This document shows positions 50,482 to 58,512 of a stretch of 63,382 bases of DNA, one piece after another (position 1 is the stretch's first letter; each line of letters begins with the position of its first letter). The notes beneath the pieces were generated by a model that worked only from the letters and a program-made list of their open reading frames with translations, ran no database searches and was not told the origin of the DNA. The DNA lies in the NCBI GenBank assembly GCA_949298545.1, contig CASFWX010000041.1, positions 1 through 63,382 on the forward strand, given 5' to 3'. The stretch is from an uncultured Verrucomicrobiota bacterium (GTDB taxonomy: Bacteria; Verrucomicrobiota; Verrucomicrobiia; Opitutales; Intestinicryptomonadaceae). The position numbers and the translations under genes were made by a program.

Positions 50482-51630
50482 TTATAGAAGTTCAACGGCT
50501 ACGGCATCTGCCATTAGCCTGCCGGAGGCTGTCAGGCGAATCCTTCCCGGGCTTTCGCTTTCGGATTCCAGCTCGACGAGGCCTTCCTCTTTTAGAAATG
50601 CCAGGGACTGGTAATGTTTTCTAAAATCGGCTTTCGGGAAGCGCCGTTCGAGAGAGGGCAAATCTACGCCTTCGTTCATGCGGAGTCCGAATACCAGCGC
50701 GCTCGAAAACATCTCTTCATCGTCGAGCTCGACGATGTCTTCGCGGCATGGGGAGTCGAGCCGCAGGCCCGAGCTCCATTTTTCAAAAGAAGGGGAATTT
50801 CTCATGCGGAAATTTTTCCATTGAGATGCGGCTGCCGGACCCAAGCCTATCCATTGCGCCATGTGCCAGGTCGACAGATTGTGGACGCACTGGCAGCCGG
50901 GTTTTGAATAGTTTGAAATTTCATATTGCTTGAATCCGAGCGAAGGGAGGGCGCGGGAGGCTATCTCGTAAAAATCAGCTTCACGCTCCCGCCCGGGTTG
51001 GGAATCCCCCCTGCCGCAGCACGCCGAAGACCCGCTTTCAAATTCGAGGCAATACGCGCTTATGTGGTCGACGGGCTGCCGCGCGGCGGTTTGAATGTCG
51101 GATATCCATTCTTGCTGGCTTTGCCCGTCTGCCCCGAATATCAGGTCGATTGAGAAGTGCGGGAATGACTGGTCGGCGATGTCGCCGATTGCGCGGAGGG
51201 TTCTTTCAAGCGAGTGTTTTCGCCCGAGCGAGGCGAGAGTTTTTGGATTGAAGCTTTGGACGCCCATTGAAATTCTGGTGACGCCGATTTCTTTTAAAGC
51301 GCGGAGCTTTTCGGGAGATGCGCTTGACGGGGCGACTTCCACCGTCCATTCGAGAGTCGGCCTAAGCGGGGCAAGTATGTCGGACAGGCGTTTTATTTGG
51401 TCTGGGGATAGGCAGCTCGGAGTGCCTCCTCCCCAAAACATGGTTTGCGGAACCGGAAGCGGGGCGCCGTTTTCGCGGTCGCGCGAATCTATTTCAAGCG
51501 ATATGCAATGCAGGTATTCGCCGATGTCTTCGTCCGACGGGGCGCGCTTGTAAAACCGGCAGTATGAGCAGTTTTGCTGGCAGAACGGGACGTGAACATA
51601 GACCCCGAAATTTCTGAAATAGTCTTGCAT
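50482..51630 (-). CDS. hemW: Radical SAM protein HemW (HemN-like)
   Basis: The 382-residue protein has the radical SAM Fe-S motif CQQNCSYC with VYVHVPF before it and YCRFYKR after it, then FWGGGTPSCL, and AYCLEFESGS. HemW is the haem-chaperone relative of the oxygen-independent coproporphyrinogen oxidase HemN. Many genomes carry HemW with no HemN function, so I prefer HemW. The ATG at 51630 is preceded by no clear Shine-Dalgarno, and a GTG at 51660 would overlap the start of the divergent TIG lipoprotein gene. Confidence 0.87.
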   Translation of the reverse strand: MQDYFRNFGVYVHVPFCQQNCSYCRFYKRAPSDEDIGEYLHCISLEIDSRDRENGAPLPVPQTMFWGGGTPSCLSPDQIKRLSDILAPLRPTLEWTVEVAPSSASPEKLRALKEIGVTRISMGVQSFNPKTLASLGRKHSLERTLRAIGDIADQSFPHFSIDLIFGADGQSQQEWISDIQTAARQPVDHISAYCLEFESGSSACCGRGDSQPGREREADFYEIASRALPSLGFKQYEISNYSKPGCQCVHNLSTWHMAQWIGLGPAAASQWKNFRMRNSPSFEKWSSGLRLDSPCREDIVELDDEEMFSSALVFGLRMNEGVDLPSLERRFPKADFRKHYQSLAFLKEEGLVELESESESPGRIRLTASGRLMADAVAVELL

Positions 51631-51675
51631 GGGGGAAATCGCGTGGTATAAATGGCGCACATTAAGTTAAAACAC

Positions 51676-52653
51676 ATGAACATTGCAAAGAAAATAACCG
51701 CGGCGCTCTTTGCGCCATTGTTGGCGATATTGTCGGGCTGTTCCGGGATAACCAATCTCACACCGGAGCGCGTCCCAGAAAATTCGTCGCGCATATATAC
51801 CCTCACGATGAGCGCGCACATAAACGACGGCTCCCTCGTCAAGGATTCGATAGAGCCGTTTGTGGTGATAGACGAACAGACAGTTCCCATGAAGGCGACT
51901 TCCGAAATGGAGAACGACCGCATATACGAGTACGATTACACGCTCCCGAAAGGCCGCAAAGACGCCAAATATTACTTCATGCTGAAGTACAAGTCCAAGA
52001 ACGCTTCGCAGGGCGACGAGCCTGTCGAGAGGACTATGACAAGTCCCACGGTTTACACTCTCGAGCCCGTATCCCGGTACGTCGTCAGCCTCCAAAACGA
52101 CAGGGGAGCGGTGGGCACCGAAATCACGGTGCTCGGGCGCGGATTCGACAAGCTCGACAAAGTTTTTATAGGGGGAGTCGAGGCTGACACAAAATACGTG
52201 TCGCGCTCCACAATCGTATTCACGGTTCCTCCCATGCAGTACGGAAAAAATTACGACGTGGAATTGCGCGGCGAGGATTCTGCTTCGTGGATAGGGCAGT
52301 TTAGGGTTGACCCGTCCGAGATTGAAGTGTCGCCCTCGGCAGTCTCAATCCTTTCGGGCGATGTGGTGAACGTAATTTTCAATATCGGTTTCAAGGCTCC
52401 GGAAGGCGGCTTTAAAATCGACGTGAAGACCAATATTCCGAGTTCCGTCGTAATGGACGAAGTCGTCGTTCCGGAGGGAAGGACTTCCGTGAGTGTTTCC
52501 CTCAAGGGCGCGGCGGAGGGAAGAGGGGCGATTTACGTCAACGCCCCGGGATTCGCCGAAAAAGTCGTTCCCGTCGAAGTGTCACTCCCAAAGGAGGACT
52601 CGTCGGTTCTCTCCAGCGTTTCCGAAGCGGCGGCAAAAGTCGAATCTAAATAG
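51676..52653 (+). CDS. IPT/TIG-domain lipoprotein
   Basis: The 325-residue protein has a signal peptide with lipobox (FAPLLAILSGCSG) and so is a surface or periplasmic lipoprotein. The central region is beta-rich, and residues around 140-210 match an IPT/TIG immunoglobulin-like domain: GAVGTEITVLGRGFDKLDKVFIGGVEADTKYVSRSTIVFTVPPM-type sequence. A second Ig-like part follows (SPSAVSILSGDVVNVIF). Such domains occur in surface and cell-wall-associated proteins; no binding function can be assigned. The ATG at 51676 is chosen, with 51652 as an alternative. A strong terminator follows it. Confidence 0.82.
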   Translation: MNIAKKITAALFAPLLAILSGCSGITNLTPERVPENSSRIYTLTMSAHINDGSLVKDSIEPFVVIDEQTVPMKATSEMENDRIYEYDYTLPKGRKDAKYYFMLKYKSKNASQGDEPVERTMTSPTVYTLEPVSRYVVSLQNDRGAVGTEITVLGRGFDKLDKVFIGGVEADTKYVSRSTIVFTVPPMQYGKNYDVELRGEDSASWIGQFRVDPSEIEVSPSAVSILSGDVVNVIFNIGFKAPEGGFKIDVKTNIPSSVVMDEVVVPEGRTSVSVSLKGAAEGRGAIYVNAPGFAEKVVPVEVSLPKEDSSVLSSVSEAAAKVESK

Positions 52654-52700
52654 CCTGCCCGCATTTCATTCAGGTGGGCTTGGCAAAATAAATTTTAAAG

Positions 52701-52737
52701 GCGGGCCGGTTCGTCATGGAACCAGCCCGCTTTTTTT
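52701..52737 (+). terminator. Rho-independent terminator after the TIG lipoprotein
   Basis: GCGGGC-C-GGTTC pairs with GAACC-A-GCCCGC (11 pairs with one internal mismatch) and is followed by seven T residues. It lies 48 nt after the stop of the TIG-domain gene. Confidence 0.92.
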
Positions 52738-52789
52738 GTGCGGGGGAGGAAAAACTTGACGATTTTTCTTTTATGCGGGAAAAAGATTT

Positions 52790-52795
52790 TATAAT
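52790..52795 (+). promoter_or_regulatory. Perfect -10 element next to the LOG gene start
   Basis: TATAAT lies 8 nt before the ATG at 52804, so transcription would begin within about 1-2 nt of the start codon. No ribosome binding site fits. The -35 match at normal spacing (TCTTTT, 52767-52772) is poor; a TTGACG lies too far away (28 nt). Confidence 0.5.
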
Positions 52796-52803
52796 ATACG
52801 CTC

Positions 52804-53751
52804 ATGGCAAATAAGGAAGAATCGAAGCGCGCTGGCAGTTGCGACCAGCCAATAGAATGCGTAATGTCCGAGATGTCGGAACGGCTTATGCGCATACAGC
52901 GCGATCTCATAATGCCCGCGTTCATATTCGAGAACGAGGGTGTTCAAAATACGATAACATTTTTTGGGGCGTCGCGCATTCTCTCCCCCGAAGGCGCGGC
53001 GCAGCACTTGCGCGAGGTTAAGGCCGAAAAGGGAAGCGGGCCCGAATATCGGGAAAAGCTCAGGATAGCTAAAAACGACGTCGTTATGTCTAAGTACTAC
53101 GCGCAGGCAGAAGAGCTTGCGCGCAGGCTTCAAGAGTGGTCCAATTCACTTGACGTTCCGCCCGACGAAAAGTATTTTATAATGACCGGAGGCGGCCCCG
53201 GAATAATGGAGGCCGCAAACAGGGGAGCCCATATAGCCGGCGGAAAAACTATCGGCGCTACCATAACGATTCCCGACGAGCAGCACCGCAACGACTATGT
53301 CGACAGGGGCATATGGATAAACTTCAATTATTTTCTGACCCGCAAATTCTGGCTTCTGTTTTTTGCAAAGGCTCTTGTGGTTTTCCCGGGGGGAACCGGC
53401 ACTTTCGACGAATTTTTCGAGGTTTTTACTTTGATGAAGACGCGCAAGACGCACGGATACATACCGATAGTTCTCTTCGGAAGGGATTTTTGGGAGAAGG
53501 CTGTGAATTTCGACGTTCTCATAAGAGCAAATGTGATAACGAAAAAAGATTTGGACTTTTTCCGCTACGCCGAAACTGTCGACGAAGCTTACGACTTCAT
53601 TGTCGGAGAGATAATGCGCACGCACAAACTGAAACTTTTGCTTCCGGAGGATCCTACTGCGATGCGTCGAACACCCGAAAACCGGCAGCCGCGCGCTAAG
53701 GGCGGCAAATCTGCCACTAAATCCGGAAAGGGCGGGAGGGCTCGCCGGTAG
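52804..53751 (+). CDS. LOG-family protein (Rossmann fold nucleotide-binding)
   Basis: The 315-residue protein belongs to the LOG family, whose members include cytokinin-activating phosphoribohydrolases that cleave nucleoside 5'-monophosphates. It has GGGPGIMEAANRGAHIAGG and PGGTGTFDEFFEVFTLMKT, the conserved nucleotide-binding and catalytic stretches, preceded by about 110 residues of N-terminal extension (SEMSERLMRIQRDLIMPAFIFENEGVQNTITFFGAS). A Lys/Arg-rich tail of 30 residues ends it. The bacterial role is likely nucleotide salvage or housekeeping. The next gene starts 2 nt after its stop. Its promoter is almost next to the ATG. Confidence 0.88.
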   Translation: MANKEESKRAGSCDQPIECVMSEMSERLMRIQRDLIMPAFIFENEGVQNTITFFGASRILSPEGAAQHLREVKAEKGSGPEYREKLRIAKNDVVMSKYYAQAEELARRLQEWSNSLDVPPDEKYFIMTGGGPGIMEAANRGAHIAGGKTIGATITIPDEQHRNDYVDRGIWINFNYFLTRKFWLLFFAKALVVFPGGTGTFDEFFEVFTLMKTRKTHGYIPIVLFGRDFWEKAVNFDVLIRANVITKKDLDFFRYAETVDEAYDFIVGEIMRTHKLKLLLPEDPTAMRRTPENRQPRAKGGKSATKSGKGGRARR

Positions 53752-53753
53752 CG

Positions 53754-54770
53754 ATGGCTGGCGAGGCAAAAGACCGCGTTGAAGCCGCCGGCGCTTCTGA
53801 ATCAGCCGCCGGCGCGCCGGGTCCGCGCAAGCCCGCCTATGACGGGCTTTTGAGCGTCATAATACCGTGCAAGGACGAGGCGGAATCCATACCCCTCTTC
53901 TACGCGGAATTTTTGAAAGTCGCCGACTCGATGGGGAATCCTGATTTTGAATTGATATTTGTGGAGGACGGGTCTTCAGACTCCACATTGGACGAGATAA
54001 AGCGCCTCGCTTCCGAAGATTCGCGCGTGAGATTCATATCGTTCTCCAGAAATTTTGGCAAGGAGGCTGCGATGCACGCGGGAATGCAGAGCGCGCGCGG
54101 GGACTATGTCACGGTCATGGACGCGGATTTGCAGGATCCGCCGGAGCTCCTTCCCAAAATGTTCGATGCGATTTTAAACGAAGGCTACGATTCTGCCGCC
54201 GCATGCAGGATAACGCGCGACGGAGAATCCCCCTTGCGTTCGTTTTTTGCGAGGGCGTTTTATAAGGCGCTCAATTTTCTCTCTCCCATGAAATTCCGCG
54301 AGGGGGCGAGAGACTACCGCCTGATGAAGCGCAAACTCGTAGACGAGATTCTAAAAACAGACGAGGCAAACCGCTTTACAAAAGGCCTGTACGAATGGGT
54401 GGGATATAGGACGAAATGGATAGACTATAAAAATGTTCCTCGCCGCGCGGGAACTACAAAATGGTCTTTTTGGCAGCTTGCGGTTTACTCGCTCGACGCG
54501 TTGACATCGTTTTCAACTGTGCCTCTGGCGGCTGCTGCTGTTGTGGGGCTCGTTTTCTGCGCGCTTTCCTCGCTGGCGATAGTGATTTTAGCCGTTCGGC
54601 AGATGATATTCCACAATTCGGCGTTCGGGTGGACCTCGATGATTTGCGCGATATTTTTCCTGAGCGGATTGCAGCTTTTTTGCTTGGGAATGCTCGGCCA
54701 GTATATGGCTAAAATATATAACGAGACCAAGCGCAGGCCGCATTTTGTCATAAGGGAAAAGTCGTTTTAA
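53754..54770 (+). CDS. GtrB/ArnC-like glycosyltransferase family 2
   Basis: The 338-residue protein has a GT-A domain of the DPM1/GtrB/ArnC type: LSVIIPCKDEAESIPLFY, FVEDGSSDSTLDEIK, then the metal-binding VMDADLQDPPELL and RITRDGESPLRSFFARAFYKALNF. Two C-terminal hydrophobic helices (about 243-265 and 280-305) anchor it. These enzymes link a sugar to undecaprenyl phosphate, the donor type used by ArnT-like enzymes, such as the one at 28.9 kb. That link is inference. It begins 2 nt after the LOG gene stop, and about 30 residues of Ala/Gly/Pro-rich sequence precede the GT domain. Confidence 0.9.
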   Translation: MAGEAKDRVEAAGASESAAGAPGPRKPAYDGLLSVIIPCKDEAESIPLFYAEFLKVADSMGNPDFELIFVEDGSSDSTLDEIKRLASEDSRVRFISFSRNFGKEAAMHAGMQSARGDYVTVMDADLQDPPELLPKMFDAILNEGYDSAAACRITRDGESPLRSFFARAFYKALNFLSPMKFREGARDYRLMKRKLVDEILKTDEANRFTKGLYEWVGYRTKWIDYKNVPRRAGTTKWSFWQLAVYSLDALTSFSTVPLAAAAVVGLVFCALSSLAIVILAVRQMIFHNSAFGWTSMICAIFFLSGLQLFCLGMLGQYMAKIYNETKRRPHFVIREKSF

Positions 54771-54899
54771 TTTTCCGCGTTTTTTTCCGGGGCGTCTCGA
54801 TTTCGCGCGATAAGCCTATCTCCGAAAAAATATCGAAGCTGGCAAGCTTGCGTTTTTTTATATTTGAAAAGGGGCAAAGTGGGGTCAATATGTAGCCCC

Positions 54900-56162
54900 A
54901 TGATAGACGTAAAATTTTTGCGCGAACATTCCGACGAGGTCAAGGCCCGCATAGCACTTAAGAAATTCGATTGCGACATAGACGCCGTGCTCGCTTTCGA
55001 TGCCGAGCGCCGCAAGGCTGTCACCGCTTACGAGGACGCGCGCTCCGCGCAGAATGCAGCGAGCAAGGCTATGGCTGAGCTTCCCAAAGGGTCTCCGGAA
55101 TTTATCGCGAAAGTCGGCGAACTCAAACTTGTGTCCGCAAAGGTAAAGGAGCTTCAGGCGGCGGCGGACGATGCCGAGAAGAAGTGGAAATCGATGCTTC
55201 TGTCGATACCCAATCTTCCCCACGAGTCCGTGCCGGTCGGAAAGAGCGACAAGGACAATGTTGTCGTGTACACATGGGGGGACGCCGATTCCATTGAGAA
55301 CGCGGTTCCGCATTGGGAGCTTGGATTTTATTCGCGGCTGCTAGATTTCGAGCGCGGAGTGAAGGTGAGCGGTGCGGGCTTTCCGTTTTATGTAGGAGAC
55401 ATGGCGCGCCTTGTGCGTTCCCTTTTGTCTTTCTTTTTGGACGAGGCGCGCAAGAACGGCTACCGGGAATTGATGTGCCCGATAATGGTGAATGCCGCGA
55501 GCGCGACCGCTACCGGACAGCTTCCTGATAAAGAGGGCCAGATGTACCACGACGCCCAGGACGATTACTATATGATACCGACGGCGGAAGTTCCCGTTAC
55601 GAATTTTTACCGCGGAGAGATCTTCGACGAATCCGAGCTTCCCGTTTACGCCTGCGCCTACACGCCGTGTTTTCGGCGCGAGGCGGGAAGCTGGGGCAAG
55701 GACGTTCGCGGATTGAACCGCCTGCATCAATTCGACAAGGTTGAGCTCGTCAAGTGGGTGCATCCGGATTCGAGCTTCGACGAGTTGGAAAAGCTCAGGC
55801 TCGATGCGGAGGGTATTTTGCGCAAGCTTAAATTGCCGTACAGAGTGCTGTCGATTTGCACTGGCGACATAGGATTCCCGCACTCCAAACAGTTCGACCT
55901 CGAAGTGTGGGCTGCGGGGCAAAAAAAGTGGCTGGAGGTGTCGAGCTGCTCTTGCTTTACAGACTTTCAGGCCCGCCGCGCGAACATACGCTTCAGGCCG
56001 AAGGACGGGGACAAGCCGCGCTTCGTCCACACCCTGAACGGATCGGGGCTTGCCATTCCGCGCGTGCTTGCCGCAATACTTGAAAACAATGTGCGCCCAG
56101 ACGGTTCGGTCGCTGTGCCTGAAGTGCTCAAGCCTTGGTACGGCGGCGATTCAATAGCTTAG
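54900..56162 (+). CDS. serS: Seryl-tRNA synthetase
   Basis: SerRS charges tRNA-Ser with serine. The 420-residue protein has the N-terminal coiled coil (about 26-100) and the class II catalytic core: GAGFPFYVGDMARLVRSLLSFFLDEARKNGYRELMCP, TGQLPDKEGQMYHD, then YTPCFRREAGSWGKDVRGLNRLHQFDKVELV (motif 2), and motif 3 near SGLAIPRVLAAILENN. The start is the ATG at 54900, giving a standard MIDVKFLREH. ffh follows 15 nt after the stop, so the two may be co-transcribed. A GCAAG/CTTGC palindrome and T run upstream at about 54844-54860 may end the GT2 gene, weakly. Confidence 0.95.
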   Translation: MIDVKFLREHSDEVKARIALKKFDCDIDAVLAFDAERRKAVTAYEDARSAQNAASKAMAELPKGSPEFIAKVGELKLVSAKVKELQAAADDAEKKWKSMLLSIPNLPHESVPVGKSDKDNVVVYTWGDADSIENAVPHWELGFYSRLLDFERGVKVSGAGFPFYVGDMARLVRSLLSFFLDEARKNGYRELMCPIMVNAASATATGQLPDKEGQMYHDAQDDYYMIPTAEVPVTNFYRGEIFDESELPVYACAYTPCFRREAGSWGKDVRGLNRLHQFDKVELVKWVHPDSSFDELEKLRLDAEGILRKLKLPYRVLSICTGDIGFPHSKQFDLEVWAAGQKKWLEVSSCSCFTDFQARRANIRFRPKDGDKPRFVHTLNGSGLAIPRVLAAILENNVRPDGSVAVPEVLKPWYGGDSIA

Positions 56163-56177
56163 AAAAGTTTTTCAGCG

Positions 56178-57524
56178 ATGTTTGAAGGCCTTACCGAAAG
56201 CATAGGAAAGACTCTCAGAAATCTCCGCGGAGTCGGGAAACTGACAGAGGAGAATACGGCGGCGGCTCTCGACGAGGTTCGCAGGGCGCTGCTCGCATCG
56301 GACGTCCACTTCAAAGTCGCGAGGGAATTTACCGACAGGGTCAAGAAGAAATGCATTGGCACGGAAGTCATAAAATCGGTAACTCCCGGGCAGCATGTCA
56401 TAAAAATTATAAGCGACGAGCTCGAAGAGCTTCTCGGCGGCGGATCGACCGAGCTCTCGCCGCTTCGCCCTCTCAAGATTATGATGGTGGGCCTGCACGG
56501 GTCGGGCAAGACTACAAGCTCTGCAAAGCTCGCCGCATTGCTAAAAAAGCGCGGAATGAAGCCGGCTCTCATTGCCTGCGACGTTTACAGGCCTGCTGCA
56601 ATCGACCAGTTGGAGCAGTTGGGCGCGCGCGCCGGAGTCGCGGTTTATTCCGACAGAAACGAGCGAAATGTTCCCAAACTCGCCGAAAATTTGGCCCGCA
56701 AGGCCGTCTCCGACGGGGCAAACGCGGTCATATTCGACACCGCAGGTCGCCTTCAAATAGACGAGGCTTTAATAGATGAAATAAAAGAGCTCCGCGCAAA
56801 GGAGAATCCCGCGGAGGTTCTGCTCGTGGCTGATGCGGCTTTGGGGCAGGAGGCGGTGAATGTCGCGAAGGCTTTTAACGACGCCGTTCAAATTACGGGC
56901 GTCGTCCTCTCAAAACTCGACGGGGACGCCCGCGGCGGCGCGGCTCTTTCAATAAAATCAGTGTCGGGCGCGCCAATAAAGTTCGCAGGAACCGGCGAGA
57001 AACTCGACGACTTCGAGATATTCCACCCCGATAGAATGGCCCAGCGCATATTGGGAATGGGGGACGTCGTAAGCCTTGTAGAAAAAGCCCAGGAGAATAT
57101 CGATATGGAGGAGGCCGAACGCATGGCGGAAAAAATGCGGAAGGCGGAATTCGATTTTGACGATCTTCTCTCGCAAATGCGCCAGATGAAAAATATGGGT
57201 CCAATCGGCGGGCTCGTAAAGCTCATTCCGGGGCTCGGATCTTTGAATGTCGGCGAAAAAGAGGAAAGGGAGATGAGGCGGACGGAGGCGATTATTCTTT
57301 CCATGACTCCGGACGAGAGGAAGCGCCCCAATATACTAAATGCGCGCAGGCGTTTGAGAATAGCGTCGGGTTCGGGGACGCAGGTCAGGGACGTGAATAT
57401 GCTCGTAAAGAGACTCGAGGGAATGAAAAGCGTAATGAAGATGATGCGCGGGGCGGGGGGAAAGCGCCGCATGGCGCAAATGATGCGCAATCTTCCAAAG
57501 CGTTCTTCACTTTTACATTTCTAA
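56178..57524 (+). CDS. ffh: Signal recognition particle protein Ffh
   Basis: Ffh binds signal sequences of membrane proteins and delivers ribosomes to FtsY. The 448-residue protein has the N helical domain, the GTPase G domain ([57 protein letters not shown]), and the methionine-rich M domain (about 310-430, for example [13 protein letters not shown]) that binds signal sequences and SRP RNA. The 4.5S RNA gene was not found in this window. It lies 15 nt after serS and 16 nt before a HAD gene. Confidence 0.96.
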   Translation: MFEGLTESIGKTLRNLRGVGKLTEENTAAALDEVRRALLASDVHFKVAREFTDRVKKKCIGTEVIKSVTPGQHVIKIISDELEELLGGGSTELSPLRPLKIMMVGLHGSGKTTSSAKLAALLKKRGMKPALIACDVYRPAAIDQLEQLGARAGVAVYSDRNERNVPKLAENLARKAVSDGANAVIFDTAGRLQIDEALIDEIKELRAKENPAEVLLVADAALGQEAVNVAKAFNDAVQITGVVLSKLDGDARGGAALSIKSVSGAPIKFAGTGEKLDDFEIFHPDRMAQRILGMGDVVSLVEKAQENIDMEEAERMAEKMRKAEFDFDDLLSQMRQMKNMGPIGGLVKLIPGLGSLNVGEKEEREMRRTEAIILSMTPDERKRPNILNARRRLRIASGSGTQVRDVNMLVKRLEGMKSVMKMMRGAGGKRRMAQMMRNLPKRSSLLHF

Positions 57525-57540
57525 GAGCGAATCTTGAAAA

Positions 57541-58185
57541 ATGAAAAAAGCTTTTGTTTTCGATTTCGACGGAACTCTTACCGAAAGCCTCCCCATGACT
57601 TTCGACTCCATGCGCGCGGCATTTTCTAAACTCGGCGAGCCCTTTCCGGGCGAAGATGAAATACGTTCTAAGTTTGGCGCATCAGAGTACGGAATTCTAA
57701 AAATGTTGCGGCCGGACAAGGCGGACGAAATATTTTCGGCATACCTTGAGGAATATAAAATCCGCCTGCCGAAGTCTGTTCCTGACTTGTTCGGCGGAAT
57801 GCGAGCCGTTCTCGACAAAATCCTTTCCCGCGGGGACGCCATCGCAATGGTTACTGGAAAACATCAGGCTACTGCGGACTTTTCGATAAAATTTTACCGC
57901 ATTGAAAAATATTTTAAGATTGTTCGGTACGGCGCGCCAAAGCGTTCCGAAAAGACGGAGAGGCTCAGGGGATTGCTTGAGGCGGAGCTTCGGGATTGCG
58001 ATAGGGAAAACTCTTATTATATCGGAGACATGCCGAGAGACATATCGGAATCGAGGGAGGCGGGATTTATCCCCATTGCGGCGGCGTGGAGCCGGCTGGC
58101 AGACATCTCCAAGCTAAGCGAGCAAAACCCATATAAAATTTTTAAATCCGTTTCGGAATTTTCCGGCTTTGTGGACGGACTTTAG
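57541..58185 (+). CDS. HAD-superfamily phosphatase, phosphoglycolate-phosphatase-like
   Basis: The 214-residue protein has the four HAD motifs: motif I FDFDGTLTESLP with the nucleophile Asp and second Asp, a cap domain, VTGKH as motif II, Lys after the cap in APKRSEKTERL, and motif IV in YYIGDMPRDISESREAG. The subgroup resembles phosphoglycolate phosphatase (Gph) and pyrophosphatase (PpaX) enzymes. The substrate is unknown. It follows ffh by 16 nt and may be its operon partner. No terminator was seen after it. Confidence 0.88.
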   Translation: MKKAFVFDFDGTLTESLPMTFDSMRAAFSKLGEPFPGEDEIRSKFGASEYGILKMLRPDKADEIFSAYLEEYKIRLPKSVPDLFGGMRAVLDKILSRGDAIAMVTGKHQATADFSIKFYRIEKYFKIVRYGAPKRSEKTERLRGLLEAELRDCDRENSYYIGDMPRDISESREAGFIPIAAAWSRLADISKLSEQNPYKIFKSVSEFSGFVDGL

Positions 58186-58433
58186 CCGCTTATAACTTTG
58201 GGAGGCCTTTCGCCGATGGCGCATTGAAAACGGCGTGAGCGGCTTGCAGGCATGCTTTAGAAAATCCCCGGGAGGAGATATTGGGCGCTTCGCCTTTTTA
58301 GGTTTTGCGAATAGCGAAAAACCAAAAGGGAGCCTCATAGAAAATTTTGCGTCTGAGGAATTGCGGATTTTCGGAATTTACGGCTTTGCATGGAATGCCG
58401 TTGGAAGACGGCGTTGAATGGGCCGCAAAAATA

Positions 58434-58460
58434 AAAGGCGCGGAGTTTTTCCGCGCCTTT
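58434..58460 (-). terminator. Rho-independent terminator after nifJ
   Basis: AAAGGCGCGGA pairs perfectly with TCCGCGCCTTT around a 5-nt loop (11 bp). On the minus strand it is followed by a T-rich run (TATTTTTG), about 50 nt past the nifJ stop. The remaining 58186-58433 region holds no gene I can support. Confidence 0.88.
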
Positions 58461-58512
58461 GAGATAAAAAACTTTAGTTTTTTTCGATTTGCGATGCAGA
58501 TTTGCTTCCGGG

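Noticed and set aside
54836-54863. Palindrome GCAAGCTTGC plus T run as a terminator for the GT2 gene
   Set aside because: The palindrome has no loop and only a 4-5 bp workable stem, so termination is not well supported.
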